A stretch of DNA of 64,000 nt from Paraspadella gotoi (lineage: Eukaryota > Chaetognatha): contig CM119264.1 of NCBI GenBank assembly GCA_051294375.1, positions 2,497,631 through 2,561,630 of the forward strand, given 5' to 3'. This document shows, piece by piece, positions 50,001 to 62,125 of the stretch. The translations under genes were made by a program, and so were the position numbers. How positions within the stretch are numbered: the first letter of the stretch is position 1; each line of letters opens with the position of its first letter. Below the pieces are notes generated by a model. The model made no database searches and was not told where the DNA came from. It worked only from the letters and a program-made list of their open reading frames with translations.

Positions 50001-51840
50001 TCTATCTGTCTGCTCTGTCTGTCCTATATATCTATCTTATCTCTCTATCTATCTATCTATCTATCTATCTATCCTATCTATTTCTATCTAATCTATCTAT
50101 CTATATATCTGTCTATCTATTTCTTATCGGTCTATCTATCTATCTATCTATCTATCATATCTATCTAATCTATCTATCTATCTATCTATCTATCTAGTCT
50201 ATCTATCTATCTATCTATTCTATCTATTTAATAGATTTGGGCCTTCCTTTCTTTCTTTCTTTCTTTCTTTCTTTTTTCTGTTCTTTCTTATATGTATCTC
50301 TCTCTCTCTCTTCCTGCTACGTTCCTACTCTCTCTCTCTCTCTCTTCTGTCTCTCTCTCTCTCTCCTCTCTTCTCTTCTCTCTCTCTCTCCATTCTCTCT
50401 TTTCTTCAGAGATCCGATCAACTGCGAGTCGAGAACGAAGGTTTGCGACAGACGACGAAAAGAAATTCCTCGCTTTCAGAAAATTCTCGTACGGATGTCC
50501 CGAGCAAAGGTTCGACTCGGTTCTTTGTGTCGGTTTTTATTAAAAATTACAATTAATTAAATTAATTAATTTATTTCTAACATGCCTGTCCAAAGCCTGT
50601 CCAAAGTCACGGGCTAGCTTATGATTAAATGAATAGATAAATTTATATTTGGTTGCTACCAAATGTTCATGAGATTACACAATTTAAATCATGAGCAACT
50701 TATTAAGCGAAAGAAAGACAGTATTGTAAAAAAAATGATTACAGCTTTTCCTCGTTGCCTATAGAAAAACGACGCGATGTTGCGACGAAATCGGAACGAC
50801 GGATTTTTGGGATGAGAAAAAATTCGAGGAAGAAGGGAAACGTCGTCGAACGACGTCGTCGACTGACGAGCGAACATCCGAGGGAAAATGGAGAGTTGCA
50901 GGACTAAGGGTGACATTACGAGGAGTAACAAAGACATTTATTCAGTGTACAGATTTTTACATTCGCACTTTTTTTTTCTCTCGAGTCCAATTTCAGAATC
51001 TAATGTACCATGATGGAGAGCGTAAATAACACATGTTGAAAAAGTTGAAGGTTAGAAAGTTGACATTTTTGCGCAGTGAATACTCGATGGTAATTTTACT
51101 CATACGAGCCTTAATAAAATTTCTTTTATTATTTTTTGTTTTGACTTAAAAGGTCGACAAACATTTTTACGTCAACGAGGGACAAACCGAAATTCAGTGT
51201 GCGAAAATTCATAACGTCTGTGGAAAATGAAACTAAGGGCTCACACGAAAATTTCTCCATTATAAGTCTATAACTATATTAACTATAGAGCATTATATAA
51301 ATACTGCTATTCATAATCTAAAAATTATAGTCCTTATTTTAAGGAGTTCCCCCAACGGAGCGAGGGAACGCCCAGATTTCTTCTCGCAACGTAAGTCCAA
51401 AAATGACAATGACAAACAAGCGTCTACAAGAGCAAAAAGTTGCCAAACGTTGATTTAATTTAAATATAACTTGTTTGAACGGCACACGTCTGATAATTCT
51501 AAATAATTTTAAATAATTCTAAATAATTCCTAATAAATTTTCCGTTTTTTTTAATTTCATTCCCCATTTTTCTTCTTTTCTGATAACGCCCCTTGTTCTT
51601 TGTCAGACTGTTCGAACCTGCCATGGGTCCACCTACCGAGTCTACGAAATTCAACCCCGACTTCCATGGAACAACAGTCAGCATCGCCAAAGCCGTCCCA
51701 ACCTTGAGTTTTCGTCTTTTGCCGAAAATTATTGGGTATTTTTTTTTTTTTTTTACTGTGCTTCTCTTCTTGAGATGTCCTCAAGTCTCTCTCCTCTTCT
51801 TTTCTCTTCTCTCTCTTCTCTCTCTCTCTCATCTCTCTTC

Positions 51841-51871
<31 letters not shown>

Positions 51872-53865
51872 CTCCTCTCTCTTGCTCTCTTTCAATCTCT
51901 CCAAAGGTCGAATGTGGACTGTGATCCAGCGACGGTTGCGCCAAACGAACCCGGACCCCTCCCGCCGCGGCCTTCGCATCAGACGTGGGACGCTACCAAA
52001 AGAGGCTTTCGGGAATTTAGAGGGATGTGATGAGTGGAACATGGACTTGGACATTGGACTTTACAATGACAATGACTGGTGGCCAGTGACTATCGAACTT
52101 TTCAGACATTTGATGACATATGTAGTTGACGCAATTTGTAATAAACGACAAAGGATAAAACAAATAACCAAGAAAATTTCCAAATAAAAGCCACAAGCGG
52201 ACTAATCCAAAAAATCCATAATGCTTAGATTTTTTTCAGGAATTTTGGATCGGGAACGAGGTTCTCACGCTGTTGGACGGGACACTCCGATCGCGGGCGT
52301 CTTTCGGTCGTCGTCGTCGCTCGTCCTCTCGTCCTCCATGTGGACATGACGTCTTGGAACGGATCCCGCTTTCTTTCGCGGAATATGACGATTTTTGGTC
52401 GGATGAGAAGAGAGACTTCTATCAAGGTCAGGGGATTGGTAGACGTCGTTCGTCATCTGTTGTCGTCGTCTGCATCCATATCAACATCTTTTGTTGTTCA
52501 TCGTCGTCGTCATCGTCGTCATCTTGTATTGTCGTCTTTGTCGTCTTTGTTGTCATCTTCATCATCACAATTGTCTTCTTCGTACTTTTCCCTCCGTTCA
52601 CTGATCACGCGTCGAATTATCGCGGCAACGCTGGCGATGCCCATTGCGCGATAGACCGCGACGACGGATTCGCCGCTACGCGAAGACCGCAACGACGATC
52701 GCGCTATCGGCGAAGACCGCAACGACGATCGCCGCTACGGCAAAACCGCGACGAAGAATTGATTCGGCCGGCGAATTCGAGGGGAAAGAATTCGTCCCCT
52801 AATTCGTTTTCGTCCGCCAAAGATTACCCAGTCTTTTCCGGGTGGGTCGGAGAGGCTGTGGTTGTGGGCAGTGAGCAAGTGGGCAGTAGAGCTAGGTAGG
52901 AAAGCGACTGCCGGCTTGTGTCGCCACATGATCTAAGCACGTGAGAACGGTTGGCAATGGGCAGTGCGAGGGGGTAAATGGGCTGCTAGTTTGTGGTCGG
53001 TCTAATATCTAAGCATGCGGAGGTGTTGAAGTGCGACAACAGTCCACGGCACAGGACCGTGCGTCCAATTTCGGGTAAATTGTGTTCGAAATTTACTAAT
53101 TTGAATTGATGTATTAGTTTGAGTTTATTGAAATTAGGAGGAGCGACGGAAGAAGGATCATCCGTTCGTTCACTGAAAAAGTTCGCATGCAAGGCGCCTT
53201 TGGGTGGTTCCCTCTTGTCCTGGTGAATCATTAAGTTTTTATAATAATTTAATTTATTAAAATTTATAAATAGTGAAGGAGGTCTTGTAAAAAACCGAAT
53301 AAACTTTTCAATATATTAGTATATTATTGTTTTTTTCAGTTTTGCAACAACCTTTTTGCGACGTGATTTTACAATTTTAATTCAACGTTAATCTACGATA
53401 TTTTGTCTGTCTATGACTAAAAAAAAAAGGCAAATGTGCCTAGTGTAAAGTTGAACCATAATGATAATATTCATCTCATGATTTTCATTGATATACTTAA
53501 TACTTTTCCAATTTGCCAATGTTCTGCAATGATGCTAATTGTTTTATTGAATTTTATTTTAGTGCCATTGTGCAATTATTCTTGCTCAATACTCATTATT
53601 GTTAATGTCCATATTGATTCAAATCGTTTAATCTTCTTATTGTTCTTTAATTGTCAAAATTTTCTTCTTCTATTTCAGAAAAAAAATAATTTTTTTTTGA
53701 TTTCCCTTTTTTTTTCCTTTCAGCGAACTCATCTGACACTCTAACATTCATTTGGCTCCGTAATTGCTCGACTCTGTCAGAGCACATTATCAGTCCTTCA
53801 ACAGATGAAGTTTGAGTCCCATAAGAGAATCTTCCCAGAATGGCGCGAGATGGAACGACATCTGA
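44433..53865 (+). pseudogene. Fibrinogen-domain gene, copy B (multiple frameshifts)
   Basis: This matches the gene at 25656-34556 exon by exon. The ATG is retained but the next codons are shifted. The fibrinogen segments around 51600-52030, 52245-52430, 52600-52840 and 53725-53865 are recognisable but broken. It is useful as an independent read of ambiguous sites: at about 48475 it shows a GTGAG donor that copy A lacks. Probable assembly duplicate. Confidence 0.83.
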
Positions 53866-54413
53866 CGCTGACATGACATCACATAACGATAGCACGATGA
53901 TATAAGATTCACAAAATAAGACAATTTTTTTGTCGTTTAATTTAGGAAACTGTTGTGTGTACGAATGTCGCACGACGAAAAGTAAATCATATTTAAAAAA
54001 AAATATCTAAATTATTTTCGTTGACACGGTCCCAAATTTGATGTTGACTTTGCGAACGGCAAACTTTATCTCTCGTTTTTCTAAAAATCTTGTCGCTTCT
54101 GATCGTTTTAGTCTGTGTGCTGTGTGAGAAAAACCAAACTGTTATTCTGTCCCTTACGTCTTTACCCAAAACGTTAATACGAAAATTTTAAAAAAAGTAC
54201 TTAAACAGAATCCAATAAATGTAGCAATCTTGGCCTTACAGATTATGAATTTTTAATGTATTATCTCGAAATGTAAAAATTGATTTTATGTGATTTGATT
54301 CGTTTTACAAAATCGATTGTTAATTCATTGCAGTTGTTTTTTTTTTTTTTAACATTCCACAAAACCGAAGTCAAATTAAAAAAGAAAAGGAAAAAAAGTT
54401 TTTTCCCTTTTTC

Positions 54414-57400
54414 TCACAAGTTGCACTTTTTGTTTCGGGACGCGAGGTGTAACTTTCCCTCCACGCCAATCATTCCGTGCAGCGCAAGAGCGGTTGGCGC
54501 CGCCGCCATGCTTATGCACACGTGTCGACGCCCATCGGCTTTGAGACGCAGATAATAGGTCTACGACCGAAGAGGTGAAGATGGGCGAAGGAGATGGAAC
54601 CGTCGGGGGTAGAGATGATTTTCGAATGGGCTGTTCGTCTGGAAAAAAGTAGCGAAGATAGGAATGTTTAGGGAAGTAGGGAAAGCGGTTGCCGTTGGAG
54701 GATTATAAAACTAAGGTATGGGAAATAATAATTAATATTCGTGGCGGAAAAAATACGTTTTCTCTCTTCTCTCTCCTGTCTCCGCCCGCTTAGTTTCTTA
54801 TCACGTCAAATTCTTTTTTAACTAAAATAATAAAAATATAGTTAAAGGTTTCCTCAAATATAAATGAAAAATGTAGGGAAAATAAAATAAACTTTGGGAT
54901 TCAAACACATAGTTTAAAATAACAATTTTAATTCGTCGCCCTCTACCCGTTGCCAGATATAAACTACCTGCGAATTTTTTGGCGTTCAAATTTAAGTTTT
55001 TTTTTCCCAGAGAATAAGAACTTTTTCTTGGGTTCCCTTTTTGGGTAGTTTTAAAAATACTTAAATATATTTTTTGCTACAAGGTTTAAAACTATTTTTC
55101 TGATTATTAGAGTTTAGTTGGCAGGAATTTAGAACGACGGACGACGACGACGACGACGACGATGGTCTCCGAGGCAAGAAAAAAAGGCTCTTTAAAAATA
55201 TCCACGAGTTAACGAGGCTGAAATTAGCGAGAATATCGTATTAATTATACCCGTTCTTTTCAATCCGGATGGAATCAACGAATTAACGACTTAATGAAGC
55301 AAAAGCAAACGTCTGGATTTCGAGGTTGACGATTCATGATTAGAATATGAACGGTCGTGAACGATTGAACGGTTCGAAAATTAAAAATTAATTTATAATT
55401 TAAAAACTTAAATAATAACAAAAAATAATCTATAAAATTAATTGTATTAATTTTAAAAACTTATCAATAATAACAAAAATAATCTAAAATAATTAATTTA
55501 TTAATTTAAAAATTAAAATATAACAAAGAAATTAATCTAAAAATAAATTTAATTTAATTTAAAAAATTACAATTAATAACAAAAATAATCTAAATTAATT
55601 TATTAATTTTTTTGCCTTTTTTCATTTCAAGGTCCGTGATATATCGCTTTCCAGATTTATAATATTTTCTCTTTCCCTCTTTGTTTCTTTTCTTCTTTCT
55701 CACTTCTACCCTCCGTCCATGGCGTCAACGCGAGCCTCGCAGCCTTTCTTCGCGACCCGCATGCCGAGCGGCCTTCTTCACCGGACCACGCCCTCTGGGA
55801 ATCAGCGAGACTCCGCAGCCGCGGCACCGCTTGACCCAGACGGCACGAGGTCGAAGGATTCCGCGCCGCCGCTGTATCGACCAACTGGGCGTTGAATGGC
55901 ATGCGAAAAGGCCGGGTGTCGCGCACGGAAGGAAGCGTCTGGGACAGAAGAAGTGAGCGACGCATCTGTCGAGACCCTGAGGGGGGAGACTAGTTGGGGG
56001 AGTTGGTGGGGGGTAAGAAGGAAGAAGGTGAATGGCAATTTGTAATGCCTTATTCAATTACTATTGGCATTATTATACAATCTGATCTATCGTCTATTTA
56101 ATTGATAATATATAACCAAATTAATAAATTCAAACGTCGTCTTACTTATCTTCATTGATATATATTAGTATCTCATCATCATCATCATATAATAAATAAT
56201 AAATAATAAATAATAATAATAATAATAATAATTAATAATAATAATATAATAATAATTCAATAATAATAAACTAAATAAATATCATCATCATCATCATCAC
56301 TTTTCCATTACCTATACCCGCACGTGAGCCACTATCGGCTATCTACTCGTGATCATCACGATGAGTCTCAACAGCCGAGTTTGGGGCATCCCGACCGTTA
56401 ACCGTGGACAGCGACGACCGTCTTCGTTGCCATCGCCTGGAGGAGGAGGACGTGAGGAGGAGGAGAGGAAAGGTGAAAGAGAAGAAGAGAGAAGAGGAAA
56501 AAAAGGCAGGGAGGGGAGAAGGAAAGAGGAGTGAGAAGAGAAGAAGAGCAGGAAGAGAGGGGGAGAAAGAAAAGAGGAGGAGGAGAGAAGAAGCACAGAG
56601 CAGGCAGAGGAGGAGGTGGAGAAGAGGAGGAGGAGGAGGAGAAGGATGAGAAACCTCTTTTAAATCAATTTTCTTAATGTACACAAACGTTTATGAATTT
56701 GACTTTAAAATATTCCAAAAACAAGAATCGAGTCCCAGTTTTATCCTTTTGTCTGAGAAACCGTCCTATCTTCGAGTTTGCTATTGACTTCGCTTATTAA
56801 AACACTTATCTACATGTCATATATTTTCACTTTTCTTTTTTAAAAATTTTTTTTTCTAATCTATGCCGATTTTTTTAAAGATATTATAGCCACCCAATCT
56901 AATTGAATCTGTTAGAAATTCATTTATTGAAAGTCAAAAATCTCAAAGTACCCTGAACAGAAAAAGGGTGCGGGTGATTAATTTCTTATATGGGCATAAA
57001 TGTATGCGCTTATGATTGCGTTACTGTTGAGGAATTAAAAATATTAGAGTATGAATTGTAGTGTATGTCTGATAAAAAATGATATACTGTTGCCTATATG
57101 CCATAACATAATATAAAGCCTTCCCCCTCATCTTTTCCGCTCTGGCACCGATGTCCACAAAGCACTGGACTTCCGCTCTCCCGCGTACGTGTCGCCAGTG
57201 TATGTAGATCCTATAGTCGACACGTGACTGGTTGCGGTCCGTCTATCTCCCACTGGTGCCCTGGGCAGCTTGTCCCCAGGACTATCGCGCAAGTCTGGAC
57301 ATCGTTTGCGAGAGGGACGACGCGACTGGAGAGGACGGTCCAACGGGATCCGGTGCGATTTGAGATAGTTTTTATCTGTGGCTGGAGCGCAGAAAAGTGA

Positions 57401-57822
57401 GGAGGTCGGTTGTGAGGTGAGAAAGGCTAAAGAGGTGATGGAAAGTGAGTTTGTGAGGAAACGCGAAACTGTGACGGGAAATGAAGGATCGAGAATAGGC
57501 CTGTATTAATCTTGATAACTCAGATAAGATAGCCGTGATGCGTAATATTTCACGTCATTGTGCTCATCTTATGTAATTCACTTATTTATCTGCTTGCGGC
57601 TCCTCCTTGGTCGAATCCGTCAGACTCCTGATCAGTCCAATTTAAGCTAATACCCGGTTTTGTTTTTTAATAAATCAAATCCTTAAACTCGAAAAATCAC
57701 AATCCGCTCTTCACTCCGTCAGTCACGACTCACGTGACCACCTCACCCGCCTGTCGGTCCAACTCCACACGGAGACGTCCTTCGATGTCGTGATTTGCTC
57801 TCCGATCGATTGTAGCGCGAAT
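54414..57822 (-). pseudogene. Protease 3' half, copy B (multiple frameshifts)
   Basis: This is collinear with 35076-38334. It spans the 10-N and 112-N gaps of copy A with readable if error-prone sequence, including the acceptor of the trefoil exon near 55980. Frameshifts interrupt the GYPGD and GGQSGSP region near 57140-57350. Probable assembly duplicate. Confidence 0.83.
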
Positions 57823-60016
57823 CCGCGTAAAGGTCGAGGAGCGTCAAGACTATCCACGCCGATCTCCACTATAACAATCCACTAAAACATACAATCAATT
57901 CAATGCATTCAATCAATCAATCAAATCAAATCAATCACATACACAATCAAATCAATCAATCCCAATTCAACACCAATAAGGATATTAATTAAACTTATCA
58001 CCCACATAAAATAATATCAATCCAAATAATCTTCGAAACACGGAAGAAAAAAAATCCGAACGTAAGTAAATCAAAACCCGCCCTCACCAAAAATAAATGA
58101 GTAAACCAATCCTCCCTCCATCTCCTCTTCCCCCCTTCCTTCACCCCTCACCCCCTTCCCGCCCCCTCCCCGCTTTTCCTACCTCGCCCCCCCTAAAAAA
58201 AGACAAGAGTTTGTTGCTTTACTATTTCATTTTAAGTAAAAATCAAAGAAATTACTTTTCTTGAATTAAAATCCCGACGACGACGGAGAAAAAAAAAGAT
58301 GCAATCGCAAATATCAAAACCAGAAATGAGGATTTTTAAAAAATGTGTGAAAGAAGAAAAACAAGATCGGTTCATCCAATGTGTTGCGCCGCAGTGACTT
58401 TATTTTCACGTGTATTTTACCTTTGATCACATGATATGACATGACATGGCATGACTAAAAAACTTTCTTAGCCCTTGTATTGCACTGCATTAAAATTCCG
58501 TCTTTTATTCCTTATAGTTTTAGGATTTCCTGAAAGCGGCGCAAGCAGTCCCTTAGATTTGAGGTTTTTTCTGTCTTAAAAAATGAGCAACCAACTATAG
58601 CCTAATTATATGCATTTTTAATCTAAGTGGGACAAACCGATGAACAGACATACCGACTAACAGATCAACCGTGTTGTTGTTGTTAGTTGCGCCTCGAGTA
58701 CTCATGGAGCAACTCTATGTTGGTTGGTTGGTCCATCTGTTGGTCGATCCTTCAGTATGTCTGTCCGTCAGTCTGTCCCACTTACGTTACGCTCATTTGT
58801 TAAGAAAAAAAAAACAACACAAATCTAAGGGACTTCTAGCTCCGACTTCAGGAATTCCTAAAACTATAAAGAATAAAGATGCAAAGCATGTCATAAATTG
58901 ACGGCAAAAAAAGTTTTTTAGTCATGTCATGTCATGTCATACCACGTGAAAATAAAGTCACTGCGGCGCAACACATTGGAATAACCGTTCTTGTTTTTTT
59001 TAAATCTTCGTTTACCCTGGACACTTGACGACGATTTTTCCCGCCAAACCTCCATAGTAACTACCCAGCCATGTACAGTGGGCGCTGGTTAACATGATCG
59101 ACCCCGAAATCCCGGGAACCTTAAGTTGAAGAGGATATCAACTACAGTGGTCGACTTTAATTTTCAACGTCGGAGGCTTAGTGGTTTTTTAGCAAACAGT
59201 TGTTCAGATTTAGGACTGAATATTCTGCTGAATTAGTCAAAGAACCTACACTGTAATTCAGTGTCAACGATCACCCTCTGACAACCAATCTACGGTCAAC
59301 TAAAGAACATATTGTAAATGTAATTGTAGCAATCGTAATTTATTTTCCATCGCACGTTGAGAATGAATCCGGTTCCAGTCCAGTATCCGTTAGAGTTTTT
59401 CTGTGCGTAGATCTTGAGGTAACACGTCCACTGGTAGTGCTCGTGATCCGTCTTCAGAACCTCCAACCGCTCGTCGGTGCTGCCGCAAACTGAGCGGTCG
59501 GCGCCGATAAGCTGGAAGGCGAGGATTCGATGGACTGAGTGATTGATTGATTAATTAATTAATTGATTGATTGATTAATTGATTGATTGAATTGATTTGA
59601 TTTGATTTATTTGATTGATTGATTGATTAATTCACAGATTTATCTTTCCAGTGAATGAGTGACTGAGTTCTCGATTGGCGATTGATTGATAAATTTATTG
59701 ACTGATTGGCGATTGATTGATAGTTTTTTAATTTGATTGATCGTTTGATTAACTATCATATTTAATCAATCAAACCTTCGCTGATTCATTCATTCATTCA
59801 TTCATTCATTCATTCATTCATTCATTTACCTTCGAGATGTCTCCCAACCAATGATCTTTATAAGAGTCCGGATCCTCGTCGTGAATTTTCGGTCCAACCA
59901 TCTCTTTGGAATTGTAAAATCGCATGAAGGATCACAACACTTCTCTCTATCTTTCTCTCTCTCTCCTCTCTCTCCTCCTCTCTTCTCTCTCTCTCTCTCT
60001 ATCATCTATCTAATCT

Positions 60017-60058
<42 letters not shown>

Positions 60059-60085
60059 TACTTCTCTCTCTCTCTTCTCTCTTCT

Positions 60086-60124
<39 letters not shown>

Positions 60125-60130
60125 TCTCTT

Positions 60131-60161
<31 letters not shown>

Positions 60162-60165
60162 CCTA

Positions 60166-60239
<74 letters not shown>

Positions 60240-61673
60240 TATCTTTCTTCTCTCCCTTCTCCCTCTCTCTCTCTCTTTCTCTCCTCTCTCCTCTCTTCTT
60301 CCTCCCTCTATCTCTCTTTCTCTCCTCTCCTCTCCTCTCTCTCTCATCTTCTCTCTCCTCTCTCTCTCTCTCTCTCCTCTCTCTTTCTCTCTCTCTCTAT
60401 CTATCTTTCTCTCTCTCTCTCTTCTATCTATCTTCTTCTCTCTCTCTCTCTCTCTCTCTCCTTCTCTCTCTCTCTCTCTCTCTCCCTAATCGGCGTCCCG
60501 CTAATCCTTCTCCTTCTCCCACTCTCTCTCTGTCTCTCTCTTCTCTCTCTCTCTCTCCTCTTTAGGATGGCCGTCTTCAGCACGTGTGATTTTACAATTC
60601 CAAAAGATGTTGGACCGAAATCACACGAGCGATCGGAACTCTTATAAAGATCACTTGTTGGAACATTCTCGAAGAAAGAATGAATGAGATGAATGAATTA
60701 ATGATGAATCACGAAGGTTTGATTGATTAAATTATTGAAGTTATCAAACCGACAATCAAATTAAAAAACTATCAACAATGCCCGTCATTAAATCATCAAT
60801 AAATTATCAATCAATCGCCAATCGAAACCATCACTCATTCTTCCCGNNNNNNNNNNNNNNNNNNNNNNNNNGAGAGAGAAAAAACCCAATCGTGTGAAAC
60901 AAAAGAAAATCTTCTTTTGAGGTCAAAGTTAAAAGAAACAAAGAAAGAAACAAAGAAAACAAATCAGACGAAACAAGAAAAACAAAGCGGAGAAACGAGG
61001 GCTTCGTAACTCGAGGTCGATTTTCTCGAAGAATCGTTGAGGCGAAAAAAGGGATTTGGAGGAAAGAGAGGAAAAAGAAAACAAAAACAAAAACAAAAAC
61101 AATAATAAAAATAACGACAAAAAATTAAAAAAAAAGAAAAAAATCAAATTAAAAAGAAAATGAAAAAAAACAAACCAACAAAATAGATATCATATCATAT
61201 CATATCATATCATATCATATCACATCCTATTGACTGCCGACTACCGACTCCCTGTTACGTTTACCACAAAGAAAAATTCCAAAAAATTGATTTTAAATTA
61301 TACGTCTAATTTGACTGTTGGAAAAATTTATTTATTTACTGTATTCCTAAACAATCATAAAAGATCGAAAAGAATACCAAAGGTCACTGATAATTTTTAT
61401 GAGTTTTACATCCTTAACTTTCTCTCCTTTTTTTTCTCCAGATGCTTTTCCTTCAGAATTCCGATGAGTTTTCACTCGTCCCTCACCATTCAAACTCACG
61501 AAACTGACTCACCCTCTTCATTTCTCACTTCGGCCCCAAAGTTTAACCTTACCTTCTTTCCAATTCTCACCTAATTCTCCGTGCCCGAGTTTCCCCGCAG
61601 CCGGCGCCGCCACCACAGCGGTGGGCAGCGTCGCCGCCGCCGCCGCCGCCACCAACATCAACGTCCAAAACAT
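57823..61673 (-). CDS. Secreted V8-like serine protease, 5' half
   Basis: Exons: 61673-61571, 59903-59830, 59511-59356, 59119-59016 and 57868-57823, the last continuing at 38334. The ATG at 61673 begins a signal peptide (TLMLVAAAAAATLPTAVVAA). A short pro-segment ends DPDSYKDHWLGDISK. The protease fold begins LIGADRSVCGSTDERLEV and reaches GTGFILN joined to VPGISGSIMLTSAHC, whose His is the expected catalytic residue near position 125. Phases agree at each junction. The exon at 57868 needs one additional base near 57856 to read WIVLTLLDLYAD into SRYKSIG. The gene spans the gap at 60847-60871 only within intron 1. Together with 35076-38334 this forms a full protease. Confidence 0.8.
57880..57965. 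repeat. (TCAA)n-like low-complexity DNA in protease intron
   Basis: Repeated CAATCAAT and AATCAAATC words. Similar sequence recurs at 59540-59640 and, more extensively, at 63115-63440. Confidence 0.75.
58362..58993. mobile_element. Foldback (long inverted repeat) element in protease intron 4
   Basis: The two halves are imperfect inverted copies for about 290 bases each. The outermost arms share CCAATGTGTTGCGCCGCAGT followed by GACTTTATTTTCACGTG. Inner matches include AGTTTTAGGA, AGTCCCTTAGATTT and GTGGGACA. The centre, near 58675-58710, contains GTTGTTGTTAGTTGCGCC. Differences between arms are substitutions and block indels, so this reads as a real foldback element or large MITE, not a sequencing palindrome. 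There is no coding capacity. Confidence 0.65.
59640..60846. repeat. Inverted repeat around a (TC)n tract, duplicating protease exon 2
   Basis: 59640-59940 and 60575-60846 are inverted copies separated by about 620 bases of CT repeat. The left arm contains protease exon 2 (59903-59830). The right arm has a damaged copy of it at 60604-60674 on the opposite strand, without a usable donor. The right arm abuts the N gap at 60847. It could be a real inverted duplication or a fold-back read placed at a gap. Confidence 0.7.
59941..60565. repeat. Long (TC)n tract, protease intron 1
   Basis: Over 600 bases of CT repeat with scattered TAT, TTT and CC interruptions. The length is probably not reliable in the assembly. 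Confidence 0.9.
60847..60871. other. Assembly gap (25 N)
   Basis: Lies in protease intron 1, between the right arm of the inverted repeat and a GA-rich, then A-rich, stretch. Confidence 0.98.
60872..61570. other. Protease intron 1, 5' portion
   Basis: A-rich sequence with a (CATAT)n microsatellite at about 61189-61222. No exon is recognised. Open frames here are low-complexity. Confidence 0.5.
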
Positions 61674-61782
61674 TTTTGGCCTCGAATGACAGAAAAAAGA
61701 CACAAATATTTAGATTTAAAAATCTGAAAAAAAAAGAAGATTTTCTTTTTATCGATCGCCGACGTCGATGACGTGAAACTTT

Positions 61783-62125
61783 TAGTTGCGCCGCGAGTAA
61801 TAGCGAGTAATAGAGAGCAATAGCGAGAGCAGAGTCATTTTCTAGTCGATCAGTCACTATGTCTGTCGGTCACTTACGTTTTGAATGTTTATAACTTATA
61901 ACGAACGTCATTTTAAAAAATATTCCGTAGATGCTCAATGTGCCTAGATGTACTTGTGCAATCACATGGTCGCCAGAAATTAGAACATTTGAGTATAGGT
62001 TATGAATTAACTTATTATTTTATTTAATATTTAACAATTAATTGATCAACCATAAGATGTTTACTGTTAATTACTCAATACGTGAAAGTAGCAATGTCAA
62101 TGCGGACACAACACATTGAAATGTT
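61783..62125. mobile_element. Degenerate relative of the 58362-58993 foldback element
   Basis: The left end contains AGTTGCGCCGCGAGTA, then CTATGTCTGTCGGTCACTTACGTT, similar to the right half of the foldback element (TAGTTGCGCCTCGAGTA and TATGTCTGTCCGTCAGTC). The right end has CACAACACATTGAAATG preceded by ACGTGAAAGTAG, matching the element's outer arm. Only one arm orientation is preserved, so it looks like a decayed or partial copy just upstream of the protease start. Confidence 0.5.

Larger units (their letters stand above)
38360..57822. repeat. Copy B of the duplicated block, error-rich
   Basis: This is collinear with 19615-38334 but about 740 bases longer, with single-base indels every few tens of bases, mostly insertions. 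Noncoding and coding DNA diverge alike, and reading frames are broken everywhere. That profile fits uncorrected long-read consensus inserted at a gap rather than a diverged genomic duplicate. Confidence 0.88.

Noticed and set aside
30000-57000. Possible CRISPR-like arrays of regular repeats
   Set aside because: The repeats are microsatellites and minisatellites without unique spacers of constant length, in animal DNA.
38360-57822. True recent paralogues of calnexin and the fibrinogen-domain gene
   Set aside because: Error type and uniform density, together with the gap at the junction and the split protease exon, argue for an assembly duplicate.
59851-60489. A 212-residue open frame rich in Ser and Leu
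   Set aside because: It is the translation of the (TC)n tract; its start overlaps the antisense of protease exon 2 and there is no protein-like composition.
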